From Xiphophorus maculatus (lineage: Eukaryota > Chordata > Actinopteri > Cyprinodontiformes > Poeciliidae): a stretch of 64,000 bases of DNA. Below the pieces are notes generated by a model that was given only the letters and a program-made list of their open reading frames with translations, made no database searches and was not told the DNA's origin. This document shows positions 62,525 to 64,000 of this stretch, in pieces. Positions within the stretch are counted from its first letter, which is position 1. Each line of letters opens with the position of its first letter. The stretch covers positions 13,403,373 through 13,467,372 of the forward strand of contig NC_036443.1 in the NCBI RefSeq assembly GCF_002775205.1, read 5' to 3'. A program made the position numbers and the translations under genes.

Positions 62525-64000
62525 GTAAGTATGAATTGTAAATGTTTCAACGTATTATGTTGCCATGAGCGACTGTGTGGCTGTATATGGAGATTTTATA
62601 ACCAGAGGATTTATTGATGCTGTAAACTAAGGTCAAACAGTCCATGCCTTGTCTTCACATCAAAACAGGCTTCCTTGAAAGCACAGCAGGACTTTTATTT
62701 GAAACCCTTCTTATGCACTGGTTATAGCTCAAAATTATCTGCAATGTGCTTTGCAGTTTGATCAGGTGAATTATTTATGTGATGCTTTCAGTGACTTGCT
62801 GTTTCATCATGTCAGGGATTTGTGTGTCCTTATGAAAAAGGACTTTTCACTGTAAAGATTGGTCTTCAGGGGATCTGCCCTACTTTGTCACAAACTGTAC
62901 TTTGGCTCCAGTAGTTGGTTGGGAAGCCTCCTGAATAGATGTTAGTGAAACATCAAGAGGTTCCTGGTTGTTCAGGATCAAAAACTGATGCTACTCAGTA
63001 TCACAGAGATTAAAGCAAGCACACTACAACTGGATTAATCCTATTTGCCCAGCTTTCTGGTCTGAAAACACTGGTGCACATTAGACCGTGTATTACCCAT
63101 CTGTCCCAAGTGCTTTGTACTCATTAGATTTTTATGTTTGACTCAGATCCCTTGACCTAGTTTTGTGCCTATGCAAGAAAAGCACCACAGATAATCTCTT
63201 ATTCACAAAACCAGTCTACAGTTTGAAGTGACAGTCTCTCTTTTAGCTGAAGAGCAGAGCTGATCCCACGCCTTAAGATGGAAACCATTTTCAGACTTGG
63301 CAATGCTCCCTATTCAGAGGTAGACTTGTAGCCGATGTGGCTCCAACACAGGCCTGCTTGAACTCTGATAAAAACCCACACCCTCTTAGCTGCAGTGAGT
63401 TTCTTCCTCCTCATCAGAACAATAGTTACCAAGTCTTTTATCTGACAGCTTGACTGATGCGTCCTACAGAAAGTTTGCAGCTGGAAAATCTACCTACTTC
63501 CTGGATAGATTTGGTAACTTGTGCCAAACATGGGGCACAATTTGCCTGTGTGGGCCCGACTCCTGCAGTGTGTACACACTGCATCCTTCCAATACTTTGT
63601 GTGTTTTGCCTCCTTGATGTTCATCTGACTGTATAAATCAAAGATTTTGCCCTTTTTTAAAAACTGTTTAGAACAAAGGAGATTCTCATTTCTAACCACT
63701 GGCTGCCATTTAAGCTTAGATTTCCTCTTTGGGTTTTTGTACATTTCTTACTCCCATCAATTTATAAGATAATTGTACTTCAAATAGTCTCGATTTTATT
63801 TGCAAGCAGGCATAGGGCAGGATAACAAGTATGATGTGATCTAATTTTATTTATAATTAAAACAATTATTCCCACATAAGCATATCAGTGTTCACAACTG
63901 GTGAGCGACTGATGCTGTGCAGGATTATTGTAAAACTAAAAGTATTGTACCAGGCTTTTATTTTATTTTTTAAGCTATTTTTAATCCATTTAACTGAGTA
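62525..64000 (+). other. Start of spsb1 intron 2
   Basis: Begins with GTAAGT. I could not find a SOCS-box exon (PLPLMDLCRR-like) before the window ends. Nothing else was recognised. Confidence 0.75.

Overview
The window looks like teleost fish nuclear DNA: AT-rich intergenic sequence, many short dead transposons and tRNA-derived SINEs, long microsatellites, and split genes with GT-AG introns. The gene order reproduces a known vertebrate block (human 1p36: SLC2A5/7 - GPR157 - MIR34A - H6PD - SPSB1), with the same relative strands: the glucose transporter, gpr157 and mir-34a on the minus strand and spsb1 on the plus strand.

Layout. 1365-7297 (minus): eleven coding exons of a class II GLUT sugar transporter, 442 codons; the last coding exon lies off the left edge. 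7298-19935: intergenic, with transposon relics and a 1.54 kb hAT element carrying a degenerate BED-finger exon. 19936-24245 (minus): complete gpr157 in four coding exons, 335 residues. 24246-28750: intergenic, with a (TA)n tract and a long-TIR Tc1-like MITE. About 28755-28855 (minus): the mir-34a hairpin with both mature arms readable. 28856-34530: probable body and promoter of the mir-34a primary transcript. At 34507-34526 is a spacerless p53-type site matching 18 of 20 consensus positions, immediately upstream (on the minus strand) of a candidate first exon ending in a consensus GTGAGT donor at 34333-34338.

34560-55600: about 21 kb with no recognisable gene. It holds SINEs, palindromic MITEs, a G-rich block and a very recent 865-bp tandem duplication. 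H6PD, which sits between MIR34A and SPSB1 in mammals, is not visible. 55600-55920: probable spsb1 promoter and 5' exon. 61831-62524 (plus): the main coding exon of spsb1 (SPRY domain); the SOCS-box exon lies off the right edge.

The most interesting unit is the mir-34a locus. A p53-type site, a candidate first exon, a long intron and the hairpin fit the known mammalian arrangement in which p53 directly induces miR-34a, but here in about 6 kb instead of about 30 kb. The hairpin is seen directly; the promoter and splice model are inference.
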